DNA of 64,000 nt from Aphanomyces cochlioides (taxonomy: Eukaryota > Oomycota > Saprolegniomycetes > Saprolegniales > Verrucalvaceae). The DNA lies in the NCBI GenBank assembly GCA_019828595.1, contig JAHQRK010000003.1:310001-374000 (forward strand), written 5' to 3'. Under the pieces are notes generated by a model that ran no database searches, had not been told where the DNA came from, and saw only the letters and a program-made list of their open reading frames with translations. The position numbers and the translations under genes were made by a program. The first letter of the stretch is position 1. Every line of letters begins with the position of its first letter. Below are positions 35,262-44,900 of this stretch, piece by piece.

Positions 35262-35505
35262 ACGACATATTTCATGTGACCAATGAATAATTGAAGTAGG
35301 TTTCAATTTCAACCAACAAATAATATCAATTGATTGACGACTAATTGAAATTGATTTCATTTTCAACCAACAAATAATAACTTGTGCATTCAAGTGACCA
35401 ATGAATAATTGAAATTGATTTCATTTTCAACCAACAAATAATAACTTTTGTATTTAGGTGACCAATGAATAATCGAAGTAGAATTCATTTTCAACCAACC
35501 ATGTC
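35262..35505. repeat. Minisatellite, about 62-bp unit, four copies
   Basis: A unit of the type gaccaatgaataattgaa ... ttcattttcaaccaacaaa recurs with starts near 35278, 35333, 35396 and 35460, with small changes. It lies inside the MULE, downstream of the transposase. Confidence 0.85.
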
Positions 35506-36796
35506 GCGTTAACCACAGTTATCCTTATTATTTGGAAGGGCTGAAAGGCTTGATCTTAGGTGGGGTCATGATTACCGCAGACCCCCGAGACGGCAAAGAA
35601 GGTTGATGAATGACAAGGTTGGGCAGAAAGTTAGATCGGATTCTTTCTTCGAGGCACGTAGAGACACTCGTGTATGCGTGAGAATCCGGAGGAAGTTGTA
35701 CTGTGACCCAAGTACTATGTCTAGCTGTGGCTTACGCTGGTCCAGGGCAATGAGGCAAGGTTTCTATTGTGGAATTGCTCAAGATAATAAACATGCAACA
35801 GTGAATGGAGTGGTGAAAAGCTTTGATGAAGCGTGTTGGACTTGACGGAAAGCAACCAAGGAATGTACAGACCTACAGACTCCATCCACAATGGTTTAAT
35901 CCATCCAACTTCGAGGACTGCTCCCCTGACGTCCACGTCTCGACCGTCACATTTACCACCGATGGTGAATCTCAATCGTTCTCCGAAGCGACTACGTCGA
36001 CCAAGGACAACCTCCAAGCTTAGTCCTTAGAGTATTAGATAATATTCTTTAAAATGCTATGCTGTTACACACATCAGACTTTGATTAAGATACGTCTCGC
36101 CTTTGATCCAGCAAGCAGCAAGTAAACGTACTCTCAGAAGTTATCTTTTGAATGCTCCTAAAGTTTAGTTATATGCACTTACTCAATAGAGATGTTATTG
36201 GTCCATGTTTCAACTGTTTTCGTCCATAGGTTGCTTGACAGACATCGAAAGCCTTGAAAGCTATGGCAGCGCCATTCAGGTCCACGTTTTAGGGGTTAAT
36301 TTACGCAATCCAGGTGACTTGGTTACATCTTTAGCATGATAAAGGTGAGAATGGTACGAAATGGCTTTTGCATTATAATCATTAGAAGCCAGAGCCCAGG
36401 TCTCCGACAAATCTTGTCGAGGCCACGATGTGAGGCTCATACAAGCAGCGCTCCTCGTTGAGAAGGTGATCCCACCACGCCGCGATCCCTTTGTATTGTA
36501 TGTTCGATGGATCCGACAGCAATCTCAATGTTAATGAAACAAATTAAAGCGGCTTGTTAAAGGATGTGTACTGTTGGTTTCGACTTTTGTTACTGCACGA
36601 GAGCAAATGTTTCATCATGAGTTATCTTTGGTCTTGATGATTGTAACGAACGGCAAATGCCGAAATTGATTTCTTCCAATTTTGATTTGCCTCTTTATTT
36701 GTATGTATTGACTTTTGATACAGGATACTAATTCTAGAAGGTGATTTGTTTATAAGTTAAATGTACGGATAGATAACCGGACATATCTGGCCAATC
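35506..36796. other. MULE right half, no gene recognised
   Basis: Short plus-strand frames at 35603-35845 and 35823-36023 have no domain I recognise. The remainder is AT-rich and non-coding in appearance. It could be cargo DNA captured by the element. Confidence 0.5.
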
Positions 36797-36908
36797 ATCT
36801 TCCATTATCTGGTGACGTTCGATCTCATGGAAATGGTGTATTTGTATCATCAGAGACGTTCGATGTTGTGGAACATTCGTCTCAAACGTTCGATATTGTG
36901 GAATGCTC
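36797..36908 (-). repeat. Right terminal inverted repeat of the MULE
   Basis: Reverse complement of 32471-32585, with terminal gagcattccacaatatcg read on the minus strand. Confidence 0.9.
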
Positions 36909-36918
36909 CTGTCGTGTG
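36909..36918 (+). repeat. Right target-site duplication of the MULE
   Basis: ctgtcgtgtg, identical to 32461-32470. Confidence 0.92.
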
Positions 36919-38445
36919 GGATCATGAAGCTTGTCGGAAATCAAATTAACTTCGTTAAAGTATAGCATATGTTAGTCAAGCATAATTTATTTTTGTCCAA
37001 TCAATGTGTTCGATATCATATGGTATCCTCCAATCAATTTACAGGTAACCAACGAGCATGACACTCTGAGCGACTCCAGAGAGAATAGAGCCACAGTCTC
37101 GTGAATTGACCGCTAGGATGCATTGGAGATGACATTCGCTTACATCGAACACGTTCTTGACGAATTTCATGGCGCAAAGAGACTTCCTCGAGAGAAACAC
37201 GAGCTGGACTCCCTGAGCCGAGTAGTGAGTGTTCTTTTGTCAGTCGGGTAGCAGCAGAAGTCTTCGATGCCACCTGCAGCGATAGCTGAGATCGTCGTCT
37301 ACGCTCTTGATGCAAGTTTGATTATAATTTGAACGAAGTTGTCAGTAAAATTATGCTATTGTAGTCTCTCAAGGCAGAGCACAAGAATCTGTCATGCCCT
37401 GAGTGCTCCATCCACTGCCATGTTATTCTAATTGATATTTGCCCCTGTGATGAAGTCCATTGCGGATGCTATTCATAAACGTAGGAAGGCGATTTCAGGA
37501 GGCTGTTTGTGTCTAGATAAAATGGACGACACGACAATTTCATCCGACATTACTTTCATTGGCTATAATTGAATCGTCGAATCTATTTTTCATTGGATGT
37601 TTTCAGTTGCTGCATTTCCCAAAGGCCCTCCCACATCGCGACGTTGATATGCGTGGTGGCGTGGCGTCAGGTTGTCAGAGAAGGCTATGTCGACGGTGCG
37701 TCAAGCTAGCAGCGTTGCGTACGTGTACAGTACATTCGTCTCATGGATTTAACAGCTGATGAAGGCTGTCGGAGCGATTTCTCTGTGGCTAAGGGCCGTG
37801 AATGAAGTGCTGGTAAGACACTGTACTCTCAGCATTTATATGTTTGCTATGAATAGGCTGATCCTTGCAACCAAAATCTCGCTCCTGCTTTTGTTGTTGA
37901 AATGATTGAAGGCTCTCAATCAACTGTTGCTGGATTGTCCAAAGTCTCTCTCAGCCAATTGCGATGTTACCATGCGTCGTGTCCAATTTTAGACTGTGGG
38001 AGAGTACTCTATGAACGGTGTGTCAATCTAGCCGCACTCTGTTTGTGTACAATGCATTCGTCGAATGGTTTTTACAACTTACTCTATAGGAGCGATTGCT
38101 TCACAGCCAAGTACCATGACTGCAGTAAGGGTAGAAAAATTTACGCTCATCACATTCAACATTTGCTAAGATTTAGAGCTCCATGTCGATGAAAGTTTGC
38201 GTCATATTATTGCCATTTCAAGTGCCGCCTCGATCTCATCAAATTGTCTGGACGTTTGAACTCGTGTTTGTACGATACATAGTCACCAAGAACTCGACGA
38301 AATCAGCATTGGACTGGCAATACACTGTGAAAGATGAAAAGCAAGACAATGTATTTGTGATAGACAGTCATGACTTTGTCAATGCAATGTATTATCGAGC
38401 TCGTTAATGACTAATCGTTGATAATCTATAATGTACTTGGCATGT
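36919..38445. other. Intergenic island between MULE and Crypton
   Basis: No complete gene is seen. It contains a diverged duplication (37683-37812 and 38008-38130). Frames near 38183-38407 are open but unrecognised. Confidence 0.45.
37683..38130 (+). repeat. Diverged tandem duplication encoding Cys-rich remnants
   Basis: Blocks 37683-37812 and 38008-38130 are recognisably related. Both encode C..C.. LAAL...CT.HSS.GF (RCVKLAALRTCTVHSSHGF and RCVNLAALCLCTMHSSNGF). The first copy has a stop soon after; the second continues to YRSDCFTAKYHDC. They could be exons of a decayed secreted Cys-rich gene. Confidence 0.45.
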
Positions 38446-40032
38446 TCACATTCTGTTTTCGCGTTTGCGTTTTCTCACTTCTTGAAGCAAACCAGAGTAA
38501 GTCTTCGTGTAGCCGGCATATTCGTTCTCAAACTGAACAAAGCTCTGATATTTGTTGAATGCAAGAGCGAGAGTTTGTCTCTCGGAGTATTTTCGTCTGT
38601 CCTGCTTGATCATATCTTTGGTATAGTTCTTCAAAGCGCAAAATACTCCATTCTTTGGATCTGTCGAAAACCATTGATTCCACGCATCGGCGCCACATCT
38701 AGCTGTTGGAATGCTTTTTGAAATTGCATAATCTATCATGGTTTTTTGCCGTTTCTCGGCTATCACCGCAACTGGTTTTAGAATCTTTTCACTTCGCAAA
38801 CAATCCATCACAGCCTTTGCAATAATTTCAGGTGTCAATGAACTGTATCCACCACTATCATGTACACCAGACGATGACCATTTCTGCTTTTGCAGCAAGT
38901 TGCGGGGATCGATGGCGTCACTAATACTTTTCGTCACGAGGTACTCGCAACAAGTTTTTGCATCAGTCCACCGACACCAAGCCATTAATTCCCGAAAGTC
39001 AAACCGTCGTTCTAGTGATTGAAAGACTCGATAAAAGCAACAAGTTTTTGCATTAGTCCACCGACACCAAGCCAATAATTCCCGAAAGTCAAACCGTCGT
39101 TCTGATGAATGAAAGACTCGATAAAAGCAACCTCCACGACACATGCTGTGTAGTGAAATCCCGATAGGTAGACTGGGTGTTTCATCGATAATTTCGTTGA
39201 CCAATTTTATCAATTGATTTTGTTCCATGGGCTTCAACCAATTTACGCTAACATTTCCATGTTGTAGCCACGACAACTGGGGAAAGACATTGGCATTTTT
39301 TGGGATGTTCATTATCGTCAATTTCACTTTCTCCATATAGTCACCATAAAATGCACACACACGTAAACAGGGGTATGAGTCCTCATTCACAATATGATAT
39401 ATTTGACACTCTTTCTCCACACTGGCCTTCTTGTGCCAACGAAGACGTACGGACACAAAGTCACCAGTATCAGCTTTGTGCAGCACAACATCGTACCATT
39501 TCAGAGCAAGTACTTCACCAATTCGAAAGCATCCAAGATAACAACAAGAGAATAGAAACCGCAACATAGTACTCACGAAAGGGTTGAACTTGGCGAACGA
39601 ATTCATAAGAGTAGAAAGCTCATCAATAGACAGTGGGTGGGCTTTTTTTTCTTCATCGACGTTGTTCTGTCGATTGTACTTTTGCAAGCCGACAACATAT
39701 TGTTTGGATTGTGATGCTTGGGCGGGATTGGGCACAATATTCTTATCTTTAAAATACGCCACAAGGGCAGTCTTTGCAGAGTCAATGGTGCGTGCCTTTC
39801 GACCCAACGAGTACAAATGGTGAAAAAAGTCTGTACAGTCGTCTGATGTAGCCGATTCTGGCTGCAGCCCATGTTTCGTGCTAATACAGTAAGCTTCAAA
39901 TTGTCTTTGATAAGTCGAGTATGTTCGACGCGTGGATGCACCAATGAAGGAGTCCTGGATTGTTTGTTTGGACGGAACATTGAGTGAAAGGAGTGTCACA
40001 CGAAGGATATTGTCCAATGAGCTTGCGTACAT
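38446..40032 (-). CDS. Crypton-type tyrosine recombinase, probably inactive
   Basis: 528 aa, one exon, ATG at 40032. The N-terminal core-binding region (STRRTYSTYQRQFEAYC ... AKTALVAYFKDKN) is followed by a catalytic domain with CFRIGEVLALKW (first Arg), the His box ISLHSMCRGGCFYRVF and the Tyr in KTCCEYLVTK. A C-terminal extension of about 150 residues follows. This matches Crypton tyrosine recombinases, known from fungi and oomycetes, which move as circular intermediates. In the His box the Arg three residues after His, normally catalytic (HxxR), is Cys (TGT; a single C-to-T change from CGT). A 30-residue segment between the His box and the Tyr is duplicated. Both changes would be expected to disrupt the fold or catalysis. 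Element ends were not located. Confidence 0.85.
   Translation of the reverse strand: MYASSLDNILRVTLLSLNVPSKQTIQDSFIGASTRRTYSTYQRQFEAYCISTKHGLQPESATSDDCTDFFHHLYSLGRKARTIDSAKTALVAYFKDKNIVPNPAQASQSKQYVVGLQKYNRQNNVDEEKKAHPLSIDELSTLMNSFAKFNPFVSTMLRFLFSCCYLGCFRIGEVLALKWYDVVLHKADTGDFVSVRLRWHKKASVEKECQIYHIVNEDSYPCLRVCAFYGDYMEKVKLTIMNIPKNANVFPQLSWLQHGNVSVNWLKPMEQNQLIKLVNEIIDETPSLPIGISLHSMCRGGCFYRVFHSSERRFDFRELLAWCRWTNAKTCCFYRVFQSLERRFDFRELMAWCRWTDAKTCCEYLVTKSISDAIDPRNLLQKQKWSSSGVHDSGGYSSLTPEIIAKAVMDCLRSEKILKPVAVIAEKRQKTMIDYAISKSIPTARCGADAWNQWFSTDPKNGVFCALKNYTKDMIKQDRRKYSERQTLALAFNKYQSFVQFENEYAGYTKTYSGLLQEVRKRKRENRM
38948..39127 (-). repeat. 90-bp in-frame tandem duplication inside the recombinase
   Basis: 38948-39037 and 39038-39127 differ at only a handful of positions and encode FYRVFQSLERRFDFRELMAW and FYRVFHSSERRFDFRELLAW variants back to back (about residues 303-362). 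Confidence 0.95.
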
Positions 40033-40886
40033 GTTAAATGTCTGTGAAATGTCGCCGGCCCGACAATCTCCTCGTCCAATCGTTCAACTTGAAATGATTT
40101 TCTGCCAATCAAAGCACAACTCAATATGTCGGTTGTCCAATAGACTGACTGAGATTTGTCGGTTTTGTGTCGTGTCTATACCTTATGTTAGTCTTAAGAC
40201 TTGCCTGTTGGTTGATTTAGTTAATATACAATGTATTTTCATCCAATCAAATGATAGCCGACCAGAGAATCCATGATGTCACATTTTAAGTTATCTCTGG
40301 TCGTCCGTCGTATTTCGATTTTCGTGATATCACATTTCAGAAACCCTCCCGTCGGCCCGCTGAAAGGGGGGATCATGTCTGACAGATTTATACTTGAAGT
40401 TTGTATGAGTGACACCCCTCCTCCACCACCGAGTTGACACACCTCGTGCACGTAACTTCTCATGTTGAACTCATCACCACATGACTAGGTGTGACATTGG
40501 TTCTATGTGAGCCTTTCATGGGAAGATGGGTTCGCGAATTTTGTTTTACTGTTAGAATCTGTTGCAGAAAGTGAGGATGCTCAAATTGCCCCGGCTTGCG
40601 GCAAGACGTGTGGAGGCTTTCCTTGTGAGATCGTAAGAGGAGTGTCTTCTACCTTCATGTCTATATGTGTCGTCTTCTCTTGTCTCGAAAGTACCACCTG
40701 TGATGGCAAATCCGCTCTTGGACAGGCGAGATTGAGTGTCCATGTGTGGTTTGGTCAGTCAAAGATTCAGGTGTCGATATGAGTAGGCGCGTGGAACTCT
40801 AGACAAGCCAGTGACTGACGATTGTGTCGTTGATGCAGCAGTGGATTGCACCCAAAATTATGTCAAATCTAAATAACGCTAGCGAG
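40033..40886. other. Intergenic, no gene seen
   Basis: It contains a short inverted repeat (gaccagaga / tctctggtc, about 40260-40305) and the block at 40328-40358 shared with 32408-32438. Open frames at 40507-40782 have no recognised domain. Confidence 0.45.
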
Positions 40887-41827
40887 CTACTCTTCATCGT
40901 CCATGCCGACCCATTTTTGGAACGCAAGAAAGAACTCTTGAAAGTTGATGCTCCCGTCTTTGTTCCAGTCGAGCTCCTTCCAGCGCTCGACATTAAAAAA
41001 CTTGGTCTTGTGGCTTGTCACTTTGGCCTTTCCATCTTCTGGTTTGTTGAGGATCTGCCGTGCACGAGTGAATTAGTCGCAGTTCTATTTGTCGTACCTC
41101 TTGCATTTCATCCCACTTGATAATACCACTAGCGTCTTCATCGAACATCAGATATGCGTTCACAACCGTATCAAAAGCTTTAGCAATTTGCTTGGCGTCG
41201 GTCGCATCCAATTCCGGACTTGATTCGTCATCTGCAGGGGGATTTTCATAGTACGCGTGGCCACCCGCGGCGTTCAGTCCTGGAACAACGCCCAAGAGGT
41301 AGCATATCGCCAGTGACACGGCGAACTCGTTAAAGTTGAGCGAGTTATCTCGGATCAGGTCGGATTCGTTGAAAATGTCCTGGATGGCCGGTCTATCGAT
41401 AGTGACACCAAACGCAGACAGGGCGCTGCAGAAGTTGTCCATGTGCATGGTTTTCCGCACAGACTGTATCAATCACATGAGGGTGAGAGTAAGAGTCGAT
41501 GCAACGTACGTCGGTATGTTTCTCATAGATGTCGCGAATGGTTCCAAAGGCCATTTCGACATTACCAAACTGCATCGCTACTCTTTCAAAGTTCGTGTGT
41601 TTTGAGTACGTGCCATCTTCATCCATTTTCTTTTTCCGTGCTTGGAGCGTCTTGATAATCTTCTTGTCGACGGAACTCTTGGCGACATAATCGCTTGGGT
41701 TTGTAATCCACGACTCGACATTCTTGATTGTTGCGCCGCGTTGGGGGCTATTTTCTGTTAACGTTGAGTTTACGTTCGACTCCCCAGGCTCTTTAGACGT
41801 GCCTACTTTCGACTGCAAGCATCCCAT
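40887..41827 (-). CDS. N-myristoylated EF-hand calcium-binding protein
   Basis: Three exons (41827-41510, 41463-41098, 41054-40887; introns 46 and 43 nt) encode 283 aa. ATG at 41827 starts MGCLQSKVGTS: Gly2 with Cys3 and Ser6 fits N-myristoylation plus palmitoylation. An ATG 12 codons upstream would bury the motif and is less likely. The helical N-terminal half ends MDNFCSALSAFGVTIDRP. It is followed by a degenerate EF-hand (NSLNFNEFAVSL), a good EF-hand loop (DEDASGIIKWDE) and a second good loop (DWNKDGSINFQE). The spacing is calcineurin-B/recoverin-like. It is probably a membrane-anchored Ca2+ sensor. Divergent from VPS13 with 162 bp between start codons. Confidence 0.88.
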
Positions 41828-41989
41828 CGCCGCAAGGAACAATGAGATCGGTTGATGTTTCACAACGCTATTTTTGACTCCTTGGCGGCTGATTGGGCAT
41901 TTTCATGAACAGTCGTGTCCGGATATTTATCCGGAAGCTCAGTTTTGTGCGGGTGTGAGAAAAAAATCGCCAGAAGTTCGCGCACATTC
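41828..41989. promoter_or_regulatory. Shared divergent promoter, EF-hand gene / VPS13
   Basis: Only 162 bp separate the two start codons, so both promoters must overlap here or extend into the genes. No specific element is recognised. Confidence 0.4.
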
Positions 41990-44900
41990 ATGCTAGAATC
42001 CTACGTCCACACGCTCCTGAAGAGCATACTTGGAACTTACGTTAATCTAAAAGAAGACGACGAAGCGCTCAGGGTCAGCGTATGGGAAGGGCAAGTGGAA
42101 TTGCGAGATCTGATGCTGCAATGCCACGCATTTGAACCGCTTTGCAAAGATCTGCCCTTTTCAGTGCACGCGGGATGCATCGGATATTTTAAACTACAGG
42201 TGCCGTTGATGAATCTCGGAGGACAACCCATTCAAGTTCATGTCAAAGATGTTTTTATACTCCTGAGACCCCGTCAACCATCAAAGTTAGCTCCAAATAC
42301 ATCAATGCCAGCTGATGCAAAAGCGTATCTTTTGCATGCCAAGCGTGCCACTCTGCAAGCACTCGAAATCGAGCAAGAAAAAGACCCAAATAAAGCTGAA
42401 AATTCGTCAACCTTTGTGTCAAGACTTCTCACAAAACTCCTGGACAACATTCAAATCCACGTCGAGCGCGTACATGTTCGGATAGAAGATGCTTTTTCCT
42501 ACCCTCAAGCTCCATATTCATGTGGTATAACCATGGACGAAGTGGCCATCAGATCAACAGACGCTGGGTGGAATTATACTCTTAACGTGCGTGATTCAGG
42601 TGCTAGCTGTTTGCGGAAAATATTTGAAATAAAGCGTCTTGGTGTATATTGGAGCGGCTCATTTAACGAGGTGAGATTCAATATTACGCTTTCTTGACTG
42701 CTGACAAGGTCAACGACGTTAATGATGTCAATGCTCTTTCTTCGAGCATGGGGTATACGTTTCTCCAGCAGACTTCTTGTCCCTACATATGTGAACCCAT
42801 GACACTTTCGATGAAATTACTCATGAATGACCGAGGAGATATGATTCCTCTAACCTTCAAAGAGTTTACGCAGCGTGTTGTGAGTAGATTGGGAATATCA
42901 TGGATGGTTGAAACAATCGAGGCAATTGGAGAAGATGCTTGGAGCAGTTTTGTCGCTCGTATGCCTCCATTAGTCGGTGGAAGAAGTTATACATTGAGTT
43001 TTGTGTTTGCTGAAGCATGGAGTGTTGCTTTAGAGCACATAATGAGAGAAGGTGAAGAAGACGATCCAATACCTACTTTAGAGGACTTCAAAGCTGCTTT
43101 GCGATCCTGTTTTCAGTGGTCAGATCTTGATGCAATTTCTCCTTCAATTGCAACGTACCGTGAAGCAGCGATTTATGTGCTACAGGAGAAAAGCACGTAT
43201 TTGACAATCGAAGCACAGGTCGATGATTTCTCACTCCGTGTTGAGCAAAGCCAATATCACAGTATTTTGGCGTTTCTCTCATTGCTATCCTTTCGCCAAC
43301 GCCAGTTGAAGTACGCTCATTTGAGACCCGTTACATCTGTACACGCCAACCCTACAGCTTGGTGGCACTTTTGCATTGAAGCTATCATCATTGATACGAG
43401 AGCAAGGTTAAGGAAAATTGACTGGGAATATGTGCGAAAGAAGAAAATGCAAAAGAGACGATACGTAGAGCTGTATATTGAGTTACACGTACGACCGAAA
43501 CATGAGAAATATCTGATTTGCTGTAGGACCACGAAAATTCTCCAGAATATATTAGAATGGAGTACGATGCATTGGAGTACGACATGGACAACAAAGACAT
43601 CTTAGTATGCCGCGCAGAAGCAAAGAAGAGAATAGCTGAAATCCAAACTCGCCGTGCTCCACCTTCAACTTCATATTTATCGTATTCTTATTGGTTTGGC
43701 TCAAACAACACAGATCCATCAAAGCGTGAGTTAGAGAAGGAATATTTCTATGACGCTATCGACTACGACCCAAATGAAATTAATCCCAACTTACTTGATT
43801 CTCGAATAAAGTACCGCGTTCAGCTTGAACTTCAGAAGTTTCGCACTGAGATCATTCAAGGCATGTGCACCTTGGTGACATTACATGGCAGTAATATGTC
43901 GCTGGAGTTGTCGAGGCGACAAGACAACACGACTTTGTTGATGGAAGTGTCTGAATTTGAAATGGAAGAGCCACTCAATACTTATAAAATAACCCGTTTA
44001 CCGATGGATATCGTAATGCAAAATGAAAATGCTCACGAAATCAGCGGTGTGCGTTTACGGTTATGTGAAAAACCTTTGCCGTTGATCAGCTGCAAAATTG
44101 AACTTCCTCAGATTGGAAATGTGCAAGCTGATTTGGGAATTACTTTTATTTCTCAACCAATGCAGGCGTTCTTTGACATGCCGTTCGTTCTATCAGTTGC
44201 ATCATTCTTCAAAGCTCCTCCGAGCATTGACTTGAGCGATATTGACGCTGCGGCATGGGAGCGCGCAAAAACATTTTCTAAGTTCAGTGCAGCCCAGCTT
44301 CGTCAAGCCATAGCCACTCGAACTAAAGTTTGCTTAAATGTGGACGTAACATCACCAATCGTAACTTTGACTGAAAAGAGCCTAACTGAAGAGCCAGTAG
44401 TTGTAACGATGTACTTCGGCCATTTCAGGGCAATCAGCAAATTGCAGCCGAATATAGACATGGAAGGGTACGAGAACTCCAAGGCAGAGTTTTTGGCGAA
44501 GTTACCAGAGGAGCAATTGCATGACCAGGTACAGCTGTTCATACGTGGTGTTCAAATTGGTTTAAATGGTGAAATGCCCTTGTTGGAAAGAGCTGAGGCC
44601 GAGTGCACTCTGAAAACAAGCGTGGCTCCAGATGACCCTACCATCCCGTTGATGAAGATCAACGGAAACATGTGCTCCTTGAGCTTGCATTTGTCGTCGA
44701 CTGGTTACGATAAGCTAAGGAGGTTGCTCACTTCGTTATCGGACAATATTGTAGATCGGTTTCCAACCTTACCACAAACTAAGTGGAAGGAAGAGAAAAC
44801 AGTACCTCAAGCCAAAGAAATATTAGAGCCCATTGACTTTATTAGATTGTCAAATCGAATTCATTTGGTTTGTCAGTTTTCAGTACAGAATGTGAGAATG

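Larger units (their letters stand above)
32471..36908 (+). mobile_element. MULE (Mutator-like) DNA transposon, 4,438 bp
   Basis: The element begins gagcaattccacaatatcga and ends with the near-identical reverse complement. It has about 115-bp terminal inverted repeats and is flanked by a perfect 10-bp direct duplication. The size of the duplication, the long TIRs and the internal MULE transposase with SWIM finger all agree with the Mutator superfamily (8-11 bp duplications). The transposase lies in the left half on the plus strand. The right half holds a 62-bp-unit minisatellite and sequence with no recognised gene. Confidence 0.93.
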
